A stretch of 40,689 nt of DNA from Chloromonas sp. AAM2 (GCA_004335635.1 QAXH01001575.1:1-40689), one strand, 5' to 3'. Numbered from the stretch's first letter, positions 23,582 through 36,400 are shown. The notes: generated by a model not told the origin, from the letters alone. Numbers and translations: made by a program.

Positions 23582-26500
23582 TCATGATTTCAGCGCTCTG
23601 GCCTTGGCCCTGTTGACTGTCTTAAGCGAGTCCAACTCCATCTGGCCTTCAGTGGCCTTTTCCCGCCGTGCACCCTTCTCATATTCAACCTGCAGCACGA
23701 CCAACCCGCAACAAATGCATGAGGGTTGGGTCGGCCAGCCAACGACGAGGACAAGCTGCAAAGCTACAGTGACCCCAAATCACTCCTACAATTACTCCAT
23801 ACGATACGTGCATGTTTGGCAGGAAGACAAGATCCGCCATACACACGCCCATGCCTATACAAGCACCAAACACACCCACCTTGCGCCCTACGCGTTGCGC
23901 GCCTGCGGGCCGGCGGGGCTCAATCAAACCTCGCTTCTGCAAGCTCTTGAACCGCTCTGTGGCCAGCATTGGGTAGGGTTTGAGGCGCCGCAGACCCATG
24001 CCTACTTCATCGCTTGTGAGCACCTGCAGCAAGGGGTCAGCAGAGCAGAATGATGTTCACTAACCAACGTTCTACACATGGCAAGTACAACGGCAGGTCC
24101 GACAGCACGCCATCAAGAAACTTGCTCGAAGAATTGGCCAGCCAATGCAACCTGGTCGCTCAAGCACAAAATTTACAAAGTGCCAAGCTTGCCCAGCGTT
24201 GAAGTGGCCTGCCAGCATTTGGTCCATCCAATGTAGCAGTCTATCTGCCCGCTGGAGTCTTAATGGTCCCATTCAATAGGACATTATCCCACCAGCCACC
24301 TACCTGCACTGCCAGTTCTTCGTATTTTAGTTTGCCCAGGCGCGGCGGCTGACTGGCAGCCTTCTCTTCCTGGACCACCTGGAACAAACACATGACGAAA
24401 CGTACTGCATGGTCCATTACCAATCATCTGCAGAGTTCTGCCAGCCTGATGTGCACGTTGTCATCCTACGGGAGGCATGCCGCAGTAAACAATGTGGCTC
24501 ATGCGGTTGTAAGGGGATGACCCTTGGGAGAAGAGAGACGAAGAAGACTTGTTACAGGAGTGTCAACTTGTGTCCGGAAATATCAGTGTCAAGATCTCTT
24601 ATAGACCGGCAAGGGGCTGGTCACACTAGTCACTAACGGTCTCAACTGTCAAGAAACAGCAAAGGGAGAAAGCATCGCGGAAGGCGAGAGCTGATACCGT
24701 TGCAAACTGCATCAAAAAAACCCATTCTGGCCAAAGACATGTCTCATGTACAGGTACCCTGCATCTGTTCCGCCTGCAACCTTCCTACCTGTTTCCTTGC
24801 TTGTCTGAGCGCTTGAAGCCTCTCTTCCTCCTCCACTTGTGCAGCCAGTGCAGGTAGGTTCTGCAGCTCTGTGCGCTGCCGCTTGAGTGCCCGTTTGGCC
24901 TCGGCCGCCTTCACCTCAGCTGTCACCCGCGCAGCCCTACATAAGCAGCACGCCACCAAGAAGTAACCATCGTGCCTTGCCAGGAACAATCACAATAAGC
25001 AGACATAAACAAAAGCAATAACAACAACAATGACAAGGCTGCGACCATTATCTCTAGGCACGCCCAGTGCTAGAAACGTATGCCAGGCGGCATCAACTCC
25101 GCTGCAGACGAGAGGGTCATGACAACTGACAGCAGCATGAGAGTACTTTGCGCGACGTATAATACAGAGATGCAGAACACAACACTGAGGCTGACGAACT
25201 TAGTAAGGCATGACAGCCCCCATCTGGATGCAAACGGGACTGTAATAGTCCACCAAACAATCAGTCCACGGTACAGACAGGCAGGCCTTCCCTCTGACGA
25301 GTGTAATACAGATGACGCACAGTTGACACGCTTCCTTCCGACCACTCGCTGGCATGCTCATTTACCAAGATAGGCAGCACGGTCACGCACCTGTTCTTAT
25401 CTTTCTTTGTTTTCTTGGCCTTCTGTCTGTGGTTGGCTGTTGCTGACTCGTCCGCTTCCTGCTCTTCCTCGTCATCTATGGGTATTTCAGCGTCATCGGC
25501 TGGGTCACCATCAGTCTGCATCACGACACAAGTAACACGTTCAAGAACATGCACACACAACGTTGTGGACGAAAAACACGCCCTCAAGTGACATGCCAAC
25601 AGATGTTACACCTAACCTTTGCCTGCCAGCTCATCACATAGCAGAAGTAGAATCAAAAGCACTCCCAGTGAGCCTTTTATACAGTATCGCATCGTGATCA
25701 CAGCACCTCTGCACTGCAGCACATGATACCTTACGGCATCGCATTGCGACCCCAAGGGCCTGCAGCGTTCCTCAACATCTGCACCAATTGCATTTTCAAC
25801 AAATACGCACCAGGAGCATGTCCAGTTCGCTCAGAGGCCCCCCCTGGGGCGCTGGCACGTGCAGCGGCACTGCCTTGGGCGCCAGCTCGCGCCGGAGCAG
25901 CTTCCTGTTCTCTGTGGCGACCAACACGGCCAAGGCGTCTTGGTGGGATTCGTGGTCCTGGGCAGGGGGCAGGGGGGTGCAGGCTGGGTCAGATGCATGC
26001 AATGTGGTGGCCCGCATGGCCACCACATGCTGAACAAATGCATTGTGATTACAAGAGCCAATACCACATGACAGCTCGCCTCCAACTTGGAGGCTCCAAG
26101 GGCATCAGACGGCACACTTCCAGCAGCCTCATGAAGGCCGACTGCAGGGCACACTGTGTTCTGAGCGTCGCTCAGCCTCGTCTCGTGCTGAGTGCAATGG
26201 ATTAGTCCTCGAACAATTGACAGCTGTTCACTAGGTGCACGACGTCTCGTTCACCTAAGTTGTGACAAACCGCTGCGTTGTCGCTAATACTGCTCGCCAT
26301 ATCTGCACATTACATGCGTATGCCCATTCTTTTATCCAAAGGACGCTCCTTGTATTCGGTTAGTATCCCCAAGGGGAGATTGTCGCCAAGATTATGTAGA
26401 ATAGTAAAGACTGACATGTCAGCCTATCTTGAGTAGACAAATAAAACATGTATTGGCACCTCGTGCAGCATCTTCTATTTGGCCTCACCGGGTTGTACGA

Positions 26501-27791
26501 GCAGCCCGCCATGTCTACCTCCACCGCCTTGATGCGCGGCACAGGCAGGCCCTTGCTGCGGTGCCTGCCCGCCCTACTGGTGGGCCCCACAGGCCCCAGG
26601 ACCTTGTGGGAGGTGGAGGGGCCCTCACTGTCGTCACCCCTGCCCTCGTCACCACTCCACAGGTCAAGCTCTGCGGCAGGGGCAGGCAAGAAGCAAGGTG
26701 GGAATGGGTGCTGCCCTGTGCATTGCCTTAGCTGTAAATCGTGGCAGCTACACTACAACACGTACTCATCCTTGTCGGTTGCGGTATGCCTTGCCTCTGC
26801 CCTCATGCCACACATAACATGGTACACGGTGTGGGACAAATGAGGGCGTTCACGTCGCATTGATGCTGTACTGGCTGACCTGCTGTGGGGTCGGCTGCCT
26901 GCTTGCGTTTCCGCTGGACAGCGGGCACCAGCTGCCCCGCCGCCTGCTGCAGGGCCCGCTGCTGCTGCCTGGGCAGGGGCATCCCGGACTCCTTGCGTGC
27001 AGGGTGTGAGTGCACCACCACTGGCTTGATGGACTGAGGTGCTGAGAGGATGAGCTGAGCGCGGGTGGGGCGGGGCTCCCGCTTGGCGCGTGCACGGCGG
27101 GTGGCGATGGGCCCTGGTGCTGCTGCTCCCTGCACCAGTCATGGGAGAGAAGGGCAATGGGCTTATCCTCATGCACCTGCCAAGCACCAGGCTTGCTCCA
27201 GCCGCCGGAAAAATCTGCCACCCTGAAATGTACGACCTGCCCTCATGCCAGTGTTTGAAGGCAGCGAATGAACAGACATACACCGCTACTGCAGAATGGC
27301 AGCGGGCTAATACCTGCACTGTCTGGTTGTTCAGATGCGGGGACGGGTTTGTGCAGTTATTCCTTGATGACTAGCTGCCATGATGGGCGGCTGTCGTGCT
27401 GGCTACCTTGTCTTCAAAGAACAGTTCATGGTCTTGGAGCGTCTCCATGGCTGGTCCTCTCCGTTCCTGGTGAGACTCCTTCTGTATCGCCGCCACTTCC
27501 TGCAATGCCGCATGCACACAGCAGCATACCCCATTGGAGGGCATGCCATGGGCAGAAGCCACGAACCCTAGGTGCACATGCAGTCATGGCCAGAGCGCAG
27601 GGACACCAAACAGCTGTCATCCTTCAGGACTAGTCCAGATAATAACTGCTGATGAGGCAAACCATGGCCTTGTACGCCACCAGCTGCTTGAGACAAAAAC
27701 TGACGGCGGCCAAGCGGCGGCGCACCTCGGCGTCGTCGATGTTTTTCCGCCATGCCTTCTTGCCCTTGCGTGATTTGCTTGGAAGCCCCAT
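23582..27791 (-). CDS. NOP53: NOP53-like ribosome-biogenesis factor
   Basis: Nucleolar 60S assembly factor. In yeast, Nop53 docks Mtr4 and the exosome on pre-60S particles for ITS2 removal. Ten exons, 452 aa: 27791-27705, 27499-27407, 27129-26880, 26670-26489, 25957-25811, 25515-25391, 24936-24789, 24378-24304, 24023-23880, 23689-23582. Family landmarks in order: KGKKAWRKNID near the N-terminus; LFFED at 55-59, at the place of the Mtr4-arch-binding motif; AVEVDMAGCSYNP ending at 204; an acidic stretch DDEEEQEADE followed by KAKKTKKDKN; a helical K/R/E-rich segment (exon 7); PPRLGKLKYE; GLRRLKPYPMLATERFKSLQ with KRGLIEPR; and a final VEYEKGARRE helix. Length is close to yeast Nop53. The least certain point is the exon 1 donor: GTCAGT after residue 29 was chosen, but a donor at CAGCTG/GTGGCG is also in frame. 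It is divergent from the membrane-protein gene. Confidence 0.88.
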
Positions 27792-28051
27792 TCTGAAAGC
27801 CCTGCTTGCTGCAAGGTGTCCGGCAATTGACCGGCAGCCTAATCGGCAGAAATTCACGATGTTGTTATTCAATGGCGATTCGTCTCTTCACTATGCCCAG
27901 AATCGCGTGACAACCCTGCATGTTTCCAACGACAACCCAACCACCTTACTTGCTACTGCCTTAGTTGCTACTGCCGGGAAGCGGTCTTGCTCGTGACGCA
28001 GTAACTTGTATGGTCTTGTCCGTTGGAGAACGTATGAAGAGCTAAACACTG
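27792..28051. promoter_or_regulatory. Divergent promoter region, NOP53 / membrane protein
   Basis: Only 260 bp separate the two divergent start codons, so both 5' UTRs and promoters must fit here. GCTACTGCC appears twice near 27953-27975 (CTTGCTACTGCCTTAGTTGC then TACTGCCG). A bidirectional promoter is inferred from the spacing alone. Confidence 0.5.
28034..28045 (+). promoter_or_regulatory. Possible 3-codon upstream ORF
   Basis: ATG AAG AGC TAA ends 6 nt before the predicted start of the membrane-protein gene. If the transcript begins upstream of it, it could lower translation of the main ORF. Confidence 0.3.
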
Positions 28052-30766
28052 ATGTCTTCTCGGTTGCAACCTGACCCTTCCCGAAGTCGGGAAGATGAGC
28101 GGCATAGTCGAAGAGAGGATGCATCATCGCGGCGTCAGGAGGATGTTCTGGCGGACCAGCAAGCGTCGCGGGTGGAGGAAGGGCTCAAACCTGAACCAAC
28201 CGTAGAGGACAGGCTTCACGCACCGGGCTTCGTAATTAAACGAATCCTCGTCAATGTGTCCTTTTACTTCAGCTGGCTGCCTTACATAGTGGTTGTCAGT
28301 GCCCGGTAAGTCATGCAAGCAAGCTCGCTCCTCCTTGCAATTGCACCCCAGCGGTTTTCAGTCAACACAGGCGTCCAATGCTGGCTTTCTTACTCGTTAT
28401 CTGAGACCTGATCAAATCATAGCAGAATCCATTTCAAATTTGATGGAATCCAGCATGTGCACCTGCCTGCAGGGAACGGAACTTTCAAAACTCCCTTATC
28501 TTCGGCACAGCGTTCTCTGGGTTTTGTGTTCTTTTCCAGGCAGGAATGTGGCAATTGCGGATAAAGCGGGTGCGCGCACACGCTATGGATGGAGTTGAGA
28601 CTTTGTGCCACCTCATTACCTGGATGCGTGCATGCGCATTGGCAGCTCAATGATTGACCGTGTTCTGCTACTGTGCAGGAGTTCCCGTACATCTTGGACA
28701 TGACGTTCCTGGTCTATTTCATCATCTATACAGCAATACAAACTCAGCGGCCAGACTATTACCAAACACTGTTTGACTGGGAGCTGGTGATTCTGCACCT
28801 ATGGCTCTGCTTTGCCATGCTGGTAGGGCTGAAGCAGAATCTGGTTTGATTGCTTTGACTCCCAGCTCCCTTGGACAGCTTACAATCCTTGTCTTGTATC
28901 TGTGCTTGCATGTGATGCTGTTTGCCTGTGCAGCCCATGATGCAAGCTTTGAACACTATTCTGTGCCGTGCAGGTGACAGTTGCTGCACGGTATCCGTTT
29001 ACAATACAATATGCAAAGGAAGTGGCACCGGAGGTGAGCACGAGCAACTGAAATGTGTACCAAGGAACTAAGGGCATGGCGCAACCCCACCAGATGTGGA
29101 AGTCACACAGAAGAAATGGCAGAGGGTTGTGCAAGGGCGGGTGTGTTGGACTCATCGCGGGGATGCAGAGAGATGTACAAGCAAACAACGTTTCTTTCTT
29201 GAGCGTAAGCCTGATCAAGGATCAAAGTATGATCAGCTGTTGAAATTCTGAAGCCAGACGGTTTCATGGCGCAGACCATTCGATGATTGGGATATCACTT
29301 AGGTCGTTTTGGGATATCACTTAGGTCATTTTGGGATATCATTTAGGTCATTTTGGGATATCATTTAGGTCATTTTGGGATATCACTTAGGTCATTTTGG
29401 GATATCAATTAGGTCATTTTGGGATATCATTTAGGTCATTTTGGGATATCATTTAGGTCATTTTGGGATATCACTTAGGTCATTTTGGGATATCATTTAG
29501 GTCATCTGTCAGCTTCTTCATCTCAGCTTGAAGCCTTGAACACCACTGATGGCAAGGGCTACGGCAAGGGCTACATCATGCTGTCTAGGCTAGTCCTGCA
29601 ACAATCTGCACATGCACGTGGCACATTCAGCAACTTAACTATAGCCTATAATTGATTGCTCTGTGCCGTTGTCGAATGGCTTTCGTGCAGGAGGCATGGG
29701 CAGCTGAGAGCTTCCGTAGTGTGTGTGACCACATGGCCGGCACATGGGCGGGCTTCATGGGCCTCACTGGGCTGCTGTGCCTGGTGAGATTACCGGTGGC
29801 CATGCAATGCTGTGCACACGAACTCGCATGATCTAATTCGCTGATTACAGTGGCTTTCCAAATATGATCCTGTTGACTGAGTTGTGTGGAGCCAGTGAGC
29901 GGCAGTATGTTAAACAATCGCAGATATTGTATGATTTGTTGTAAGCCAAGGAGCAACGTCCTGAACCTGTAGCCAAACTGCTTGGCCGCATAACTGACGG
30001 GTTGCCTAGGATCTGCTTGTCGATGCATTGTGACCTGCAGGCGCCTACCCTGACACAGCAAAACACTGACAAGCATGGGCTCAACGTTGTGTTCAACTAT
30101 CGTGAGTGGGTCAGACCACTCCATTTCATTGCATGGTAGCACAAAGCTGGTAGTGGCATGGCCATGCTGCCTTTCAACTATCTGTCAACCAGAAGCAGGC
30201 CAGAAGTCTTCATTGCACAACACAGCCATGAGTATGCCGCAGCCGTGGCAGGTGGAAGCAGATTCGTTCACTCTGGCGATGAGTGTCTTGGTCTGCCTCA
30301 TGTGCCGTTGTTTCTTTGTTGTGCAGTGTGGCCCATCCTGACCCTGCTCACTCTCACTGTGGGCACGCGGGTCTACCCAGCCATGATACGCAGCATGTAC
30401 TACATACCTCGCATGCTGAACAACAGCGTGAAGCCAGACACCAAGGCAGGCGGCCAGCCAATCACACAGCAGGGAAAAGACGCTGCAGCCAGCCAGCAGC
30501 AAACAACCAGCCAGCAGAAAGCCACGCAAGGGGCCAATCGGACAAGTAACAGCCAGGGGTTGAGCAGTCACCAAGGACTCGCTGCAAATGTGCAAGGAGA
30601 ACCGGGCCAGCCAAGGCCTGTGGGTGTGCAGCGGGTGAACACGCCATCCACCACACAGTTCAGCCAAGCAAGCATTGGGACTGGTGCGGTGCAATCGTCT
30701 GCACCATCGGCTGCAAGCCAGCAAGCGGGGCAACCAGCTGCCTACCCGGCAGTGCCTGTGCGCTGA
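28052..30766 (+). CDS. Multi-pass membrane protein with charged N-terminus and Q/S-rich tail
   Basis: Family not recognised. Seven exons, 382 aa: 28052-28305, 28473-28569, 28679-28822, 28974-29033, 29691-29783, 30041-30101, 30327-30766. Residues 1-60 are rich in Arg, Glu and Asp (SREDERHSRREDASSRRQED). About six hydrophobic segments follow: ILVNVSFYFSWLPYIVVV, SLIFGTAFSGFCVLFQAGMW, ILDMTFLVYFIIYTAIQ, ELVILHLWLCFAMLVTVAA, MAGTWAGFMGLTGLLCL, and LWPILTLLTLTVGTRVY. A conserved-looking loop, ARYPFTIQYAKEVAPE, sits after the fourth segment. The last 130 or so residues are a Gln/Ser/Ala-rich, probably disordered tail. Exons 2 and 6 are inferred from phase and splice consensus, and a simpler acceptor for exon 2 (28547) breaks the frame. 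A tiny upstream ORF (28034-28045) ends 6 nt before the start codon. No targeting signal is obvious; the site could be plasma membrane or an organelle. Confidence 0.78.
29289..29508 (+). repeat. 22-bp tandem array, 10 units
   Basis: Ten head-to-tail copies of GGGATATCAYTTAGGTCATTTT (22 bp; shown as GGGATATCAY plus TTAGGTCATTTT), with almost all variation at one C/T/A position. It lies in intron 4 of the membrane-protein gene (29034-29690). There are no spacers, so it is a minisatellite and not CRISPR. Confidence 0.95.
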
Positions 30767-33443
30767 GGGCGTGTCGGGCTAGTCAAGGAATTACGTAAGG
30801 CAGACGCCACCAAGTCGCCACCAAGTGTTCCAGCTGCTTCACTCTATTGAGCAAACTCGTGTGTTGCGCACGGACGTCTCACAGCCTGTTTCCAATTATC
30901 CTTTCTTGGTTGTTCTGGCAATTGAGGTACATCTGACGTCTGCCCTTCGTCCAGTGGCGGCTCTTCTGTTGCCTGGTCTTGACGTGTTATTGCACCCATT
31001 AGTGCTGTGTGACATGGCAATGCCTGGTGCAGAGCTCGGATGGTCGATACATGCATGCTAACATTGAGTTTGCTGAGCCCATTTGCATAACAAGAACCCA
31101 TCTGGGCAATCTGCGTCAAGGGGTTGATTCACGGCTGCCGCTGCTATTAACACTGGACTGTTGGCTGTGTACATAACGCAATCGATTGTAACTAGCATGG
31201 TCCACCGTTGGTTTGCTGTATGTTGCCAGGTGGCCTACTTGGCACACCAGCATTTCTTGCTACGGGTTTTGAATCGCCAATTACGCAGCATCCAGCAGAG
31301 GTGCTGTTGCCCGAGCAACTGGGATTGATGCAATGGTCTGGCAGATGATGCGGGTCTGTGAATGAAGCACCACACACTGCTCGGCAAGTCTGCGGTCGGT
31401 GCATGCGAATGCGGTACTTCGTCCTGCTGCTATACATGTTGCCATACTGCAAAACTGAGCTACAAGTGACTATAGCTTTGGCTGCTGCTGTGATTTCGCA
31501 ATTATCCATAACCATAGTAATAGTAACCATAGTAATAAACCAGCAAGCACATACAAATAAAAACATTCTTGACTATATCCACTGTTTTGCATAACCACAT
31601 ACTACATCTGAGCAACCACATATTTGACTTGATCACGTGAGGGGAGGGACTCCAGCACCTGGAGCAACTGCTTTATGTGCGTTTCATCACATGTTATACT
31701 AGATACAGGAGATGTTATACAAGAGATGTTATACTAGATACGGAGAGCTCAGGGTTCGGCAATCCGGTCGAATTCCGTTATAAATTAGCCCACACTTCAG
31801 AATCCTGATAAAAGATCTGCTTGGACTCCGCTTTTCCCGGTATTTTCTGCATGCCTTTCATGATGAAAATCTGAAATCCCGATACAATGCAAGAACTGTG
31901 TCTGGGAATCCGCAATGAAGCAGAGATAGCTGTAATGTCATTGTCAAACCCTGGGGGAGCTCAGCCAGCGAGAAGCTCACACAGCAGCAGCGAGGAAGCT
32001 GATCTCAGGCGTGCCCACATCACTTGCGGATTGTGGTTGACAATAATTCGTTCAAGGGAGCAAACACATGTGTGAAACAAGGGAAACGATTTGCTGTACA
32101 CCCTCTGAAAGCAGTAATCCTGTCGTTGCAGTCAACATGTGCAGGCACTATCCCCTTGTTCCCCTTCTGATCCAGGAAATCCGAGCCGCGAACTGGACAC
32201 GATGTCTTAAAGCAGCGTTGTGTGCATGGCGAATGTGCCAGAGATCCAGCCAGCCGACCTGTGTTACGTTGGAACGATTGGCTGCGACAACAAACACGTG
32301 TGCCAATCCTCCAAGGTTTTGTGGCAGTCATTTTAAACCAGGATTGTGAACCTGAACTCAATGCTATACTCATCGAGGTCTGTCAAGTCAGCCGCACTCA
32401 CCTGAAGGAGCAGGTCAGGTGTGCCAAGAAGTACACATGTTTTGCAAAGGAGCCAGTCACTGTTCCACAGCTGCTAGGTGACGAATCACAAGGACCTTGC
32501 AACAGAGCGAAACAAGAAGGTTCCTGGTCGCCCCCATGACTGCGTGTCTCGACTGATAATGAGGAGGCGCGGTCACGCGGTTTCACATTGTCCGTTTGCA
32601 GACCAGTGCTGGTTATTGTAATGGGAACGAACAGGCTCACACGTGAGTGTGCTCGACTTCGCGGTTGGTGACCTGAGTGGCCCATGCGGTACGCTTTGGT
32701 TGACGCCCTCGCTCTGCTCGCACTGGGCGTCTCAGCTTGGGAGACGCATTTCCTAGGTAGCCTGTAATATCCCATTCCAGCAACGTGCCCAAACCTGCCG
32801 CTATGGGACTGGCTCGCTAGACCCAAGGAAAAACCGGCCTTGCCCAGCTTTGCCCAATCTGTCCGGTATTGCCGCACTCATTGAGCCAACCAGAGCGTTA
32901 CTAGCAGGTTAATGTGGATTGCTACTCGTGTTCGCAATCAAGTCAAGTGGGTTTGCAATTGCGATTGCAAACGAGGCCGCGTAGCTCCGTGCAGTTACCA
33001 ACAGATCTGGACTGGTCTGGCGAGGTTCGACTAATAAACGGTTCAAAACTTGGACGGCCCGCGTGATGGACGAGATCGCTTGGACGATGCGAAGAAAAGC
33101 CGACGGTCGTCTAGCATCCTGTGGAACGCAGGAGCCATACTGCCATGTCAGCAGCTTACCCAGCGAGACTGCACTGTCCAGATAATCGGGGCACATTCGA
33201 AGGATGGGAGTTGTTGCTTGGTCCTAGAGCACAACTCCATGATGATCTGAAATGCGTCTGGTTGATCTTTTGACCCCACGAGGCCCTACCCACGGCCTGT
33301 CCTCGGAAGAAACAATAACGTGCCGCTGGTGTCGAGTACAAAGCGGCCCAGCGATCACCAGTTTAGCACACACATACATCAAACGACAACCGCGTCAAAC
33401 TCGAACTGGTTTTCGCATACGGTTTAACGATTGGTCTGCCATC
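30767..33443. other. Intergenic region upstream of oxidase copy 3
   Basis: 2.7 kb without a recognised gene. Contains the duplicated word GATGTTATACWAGA in 31688-31745, a short match to repeat family B near 31630-31655 (GATCACGTGAGGGGAGGGAC), and overlapping open frames on both strands in 32070-33250 that do not resemble a known family. The promoter of copy 3 should be at its right end. Confidence 0.45.
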
Positions 33444-36400
33444 ATGCCAACGTTGAGTCCGGCCTGCCCTGGCAGGCTGCTGTTGCTAGCCATTGCGCTC
33501 AGCAGCCTCTGCAGCACACAAGCCGATCCACCGGTGGTCGTGCCCTGGGTGCCCGCCGTGCGTAACTTTGATGCCTCTGTCCTTCCCGATCCTGCCTCGC
33601 TGCCATTTCCTTCTGGCTGCGTCAATCCGGCTTGGACCCCGGAGACCTACAACACATGCCTTATGCCGCGCATCAATGGGCAAATCTATGACGGCCCCCA
33701 GAAACCGTCGTGGGAAACCAGCACTGTAAGTCAACTTGCTGCTGCCCGGGCTTTGCTCGGTGGTGTGCTGCAGTTTGCTTGGGCAGCCGATGTATTGCTT
33801 CGAACACGCAGTCACGTTACTAACGCAACGGCCTTGATGGCCTTGACTCTTGTTAGCCACAAACCATGCTTGGAACGCGCTCTTTTCCTATGCCTTTCGG
33901 TTCCATCAGTCAACCTTGCCCATCCAAGTTGCGTTACGCGCGCCAGGTCTGATGTGCGACAATTTAAGTCAAATCCGAGCAGTCATCCTGCATCCATCCC
34001 ACTGCGCTGCACCCGCCGTAACCTGCGTTGTGCTGCGCGTGTACGAGCAGTTGAAGAGCGATTGGAGGATAAAAACAAACAGGAGCATGACCCCAATCGT
34101 CGGCATTCATGTAAGTAGTTGAGGCATTCTTAAATTTGCGGTCGGGGTGTTAGTCTAACGTTGTCCATTTAACGCATAGCGCCTTGCGCATGCAGCACTT
34201 TACTTGAGTTGTTGTTACTGGCCGTCATGTCATTGCATGTAGTTGCTGTCAATACCGACCAGCCCAAGGTTGTCGGCACCCTATCATTGCATGCAGGTGG
34301 CTCAAGTCCCAGGCACAAACTACTATTTGTTCATCGGTCGCACCAGCCTTATCAGTTTTGATGAAGAGGGTGATGTCGTGGCAGGTGTGTGCTCCAAAGA
34401 ACGGGATAATCAGCCACAGTCCGATGGTAAGAAGCATACTAACAGCCGTTGCACGACCAAGGCCTTGTCTGGCTGTGTGCCATCAAAACTCATGCCAAAT
34501 CGCATCACGCTGTCTGCATATGACGTACAATTGTAAGGCAGGATGCCTTGAAGCTTGTATGCATTGCCACACTGGTTGCACTGTTCACACAGGTGTGTAC
34601 ACACAGACCACGCACGCGTTTCGTAACGTGTCTAGCACAACAAACGCTTTCTGCAACGGCTTGTCAATCACATACGATGGCCGCATCATGACAGCTGGTG
34701 GCACGACGCCAGTGAGTCTGCACGTGCATGTGTACTCACTGACAAGCGCTGGCATGTGTACTCACTGACAGGCGCTGGCATGTGTACTCAGTGACAGGCG
34801 CTGGCATGCGTTCTCAATGACAGGCGCTGGCATCATATCATGTCAGCAAATCTGGTGCAGTGGTTGTCAGCATATCTGATGTGCATTCCGATCATTTCCT
34901 AGTAGCCGTAGCAGGCGCTGCCGAAACTTACTGCTGTAAAGCAATCCCAGCTAGGGGTACATCGATGTATTGCTGCTCATGATCTCCCAGGAGCAACCAG
35001 GCGGCAAGCAAGATGGACGCCGCAAGATCAGGCTCTACGACTACTACGCCAGTAACTCCACTCTGCCTGATGTCGTTGACATGAGCTTTGATCGCTGGTA
35101 TCCCACTGGTGAGAAGAGCAGACTTCAAAGCAATTTATAAGTAATTATTGCAGTGTCCCATCAGCCTTCATATGCGTTGGCAGCCCGTGCGTTTGAGGTT
35201 GGCAAACCTGCACCAGTCACTTTCTAATGTGTTGTTCAACTAACTGCTCTAGGCATCTCCAGTATTTGCATCTGCATCTCCAGTATTTGCAGGGCGTCTG
35301 CGTCAGGACAGGAACATCGTCCTGGCATACCGCGCGTTCACTATCTGTTCTGTGCTGATGCTGCGTGCAGTTACTCTGCTGGCCGATAACACCATGATTG
35401 TCATGGGAGGAACCAAGGTGGCTTCAGAGAGGTCCAGTCCAAACGACTACTTTGAAAAGTGCGTCTAACATTTCACTGACATCTACACAAACACTGATGC
35501 TGACCCAGCATCCACTCATCATTTCCCAATTCCTGTGTTTGAGCAGGTGGGACCCCGCCAATCCAACGCAATTCCCACTTCCTCAGTATCCCATTGAGCC
35601 TACCTTCCTGCCTCAAATGGGCAAGGTAAGGTCGCTGTTTGACAAGGCCCGGCACTGCTGCAGGGCCCATCCCCCTTCTATACCAACATTGTATTGCTGG
35701 TCTGCTACAGCCCGCTTCTGTTCAAGAAATACATGTTCTATAGTATTCTATAGCACCTCCTTTGTGGCCTAGTCCTGGACTGAGCAAATAGACTCTGGCT
35801 GACTTGGGGGCGGCCGTGCTTGCCCTGCAGCAATTCTACCCTTCCATGTATGTTCTGCCCACAAGCGAGGTGTTCGTCCTCTCAGATCAGCACAGCCGGA
35901 TTATCAAGCCTGATGGTGGGTTGCCCCAAATTCCCAAGAGCTCGAAGATACAGGATAACAGCACGGATGGTGAAGAGATCCAACACTGGGTCAGGCGTGT
36001 GCTGATTACAAATAATTAGTTGTTATACTGGTCGGCAGCTATAGGTAGAGGTGACCGTACCGGGCTAAATGTTTACATCTGCACTTTTTTGGAGTTGTTC
36101 CTGTTGACTGATAACAGCAGTGTACTTTTTAGGGTATGTTCAAAATGGTGTTGCTCGTGGTCTTACAACTCCAATCGTGCAGGTTCGTATCGCATGGTGA
36201 CGGACGCCTCTGGCACAACCAAGCCCTTGGTCCCTCCAATGTGTAAGTCATCACACTTTGGATAGCCCACAGTAGGCTGTGTATGCAAAACCTTGTAACA
36301 AGGCGAAATGTGTGAAGTAGTATGAGGGGCTCGTGGCCACTTAGCTGGCCTTGCCAATCGAGCTGTTTGCTTTTCAGCACTTCATCAACTGTCCCCTGGA

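Noticed and set aside
26753..27319. 188-aa open frame overlapping NOP53 exon 3
   Set aside because: Same strand as NOP53 but in another frame. The NOP53 frame gives in-phase splice sites and family motifs, and this one does not.
28547..28569. Alternative short exon 2 of the membrane-protein gene starting after the acceptor at 28552 or 28548
   Set aside because: It reads through or leaves exon 3 out of frame. The acceptor at 28472 gives a longer in-phase exon with a membrane segment.
29289..29508. CRISPR-like array
   Set aside because: The repeats are directly adjacent with no unique spacers, and the context is a eukaryotic intron.
30185..30733. 182-aa open frame on the minus strand
   Set aside because: Antisense to the low-complexity Q/S/A-rich tail of the membrane-protein gene.
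33252..33443. 64-residue N-terminal extension of oxidase copy 3
   Set aside because: It would put polar sequence ahead of a clear signal peptide beginning at 33444.
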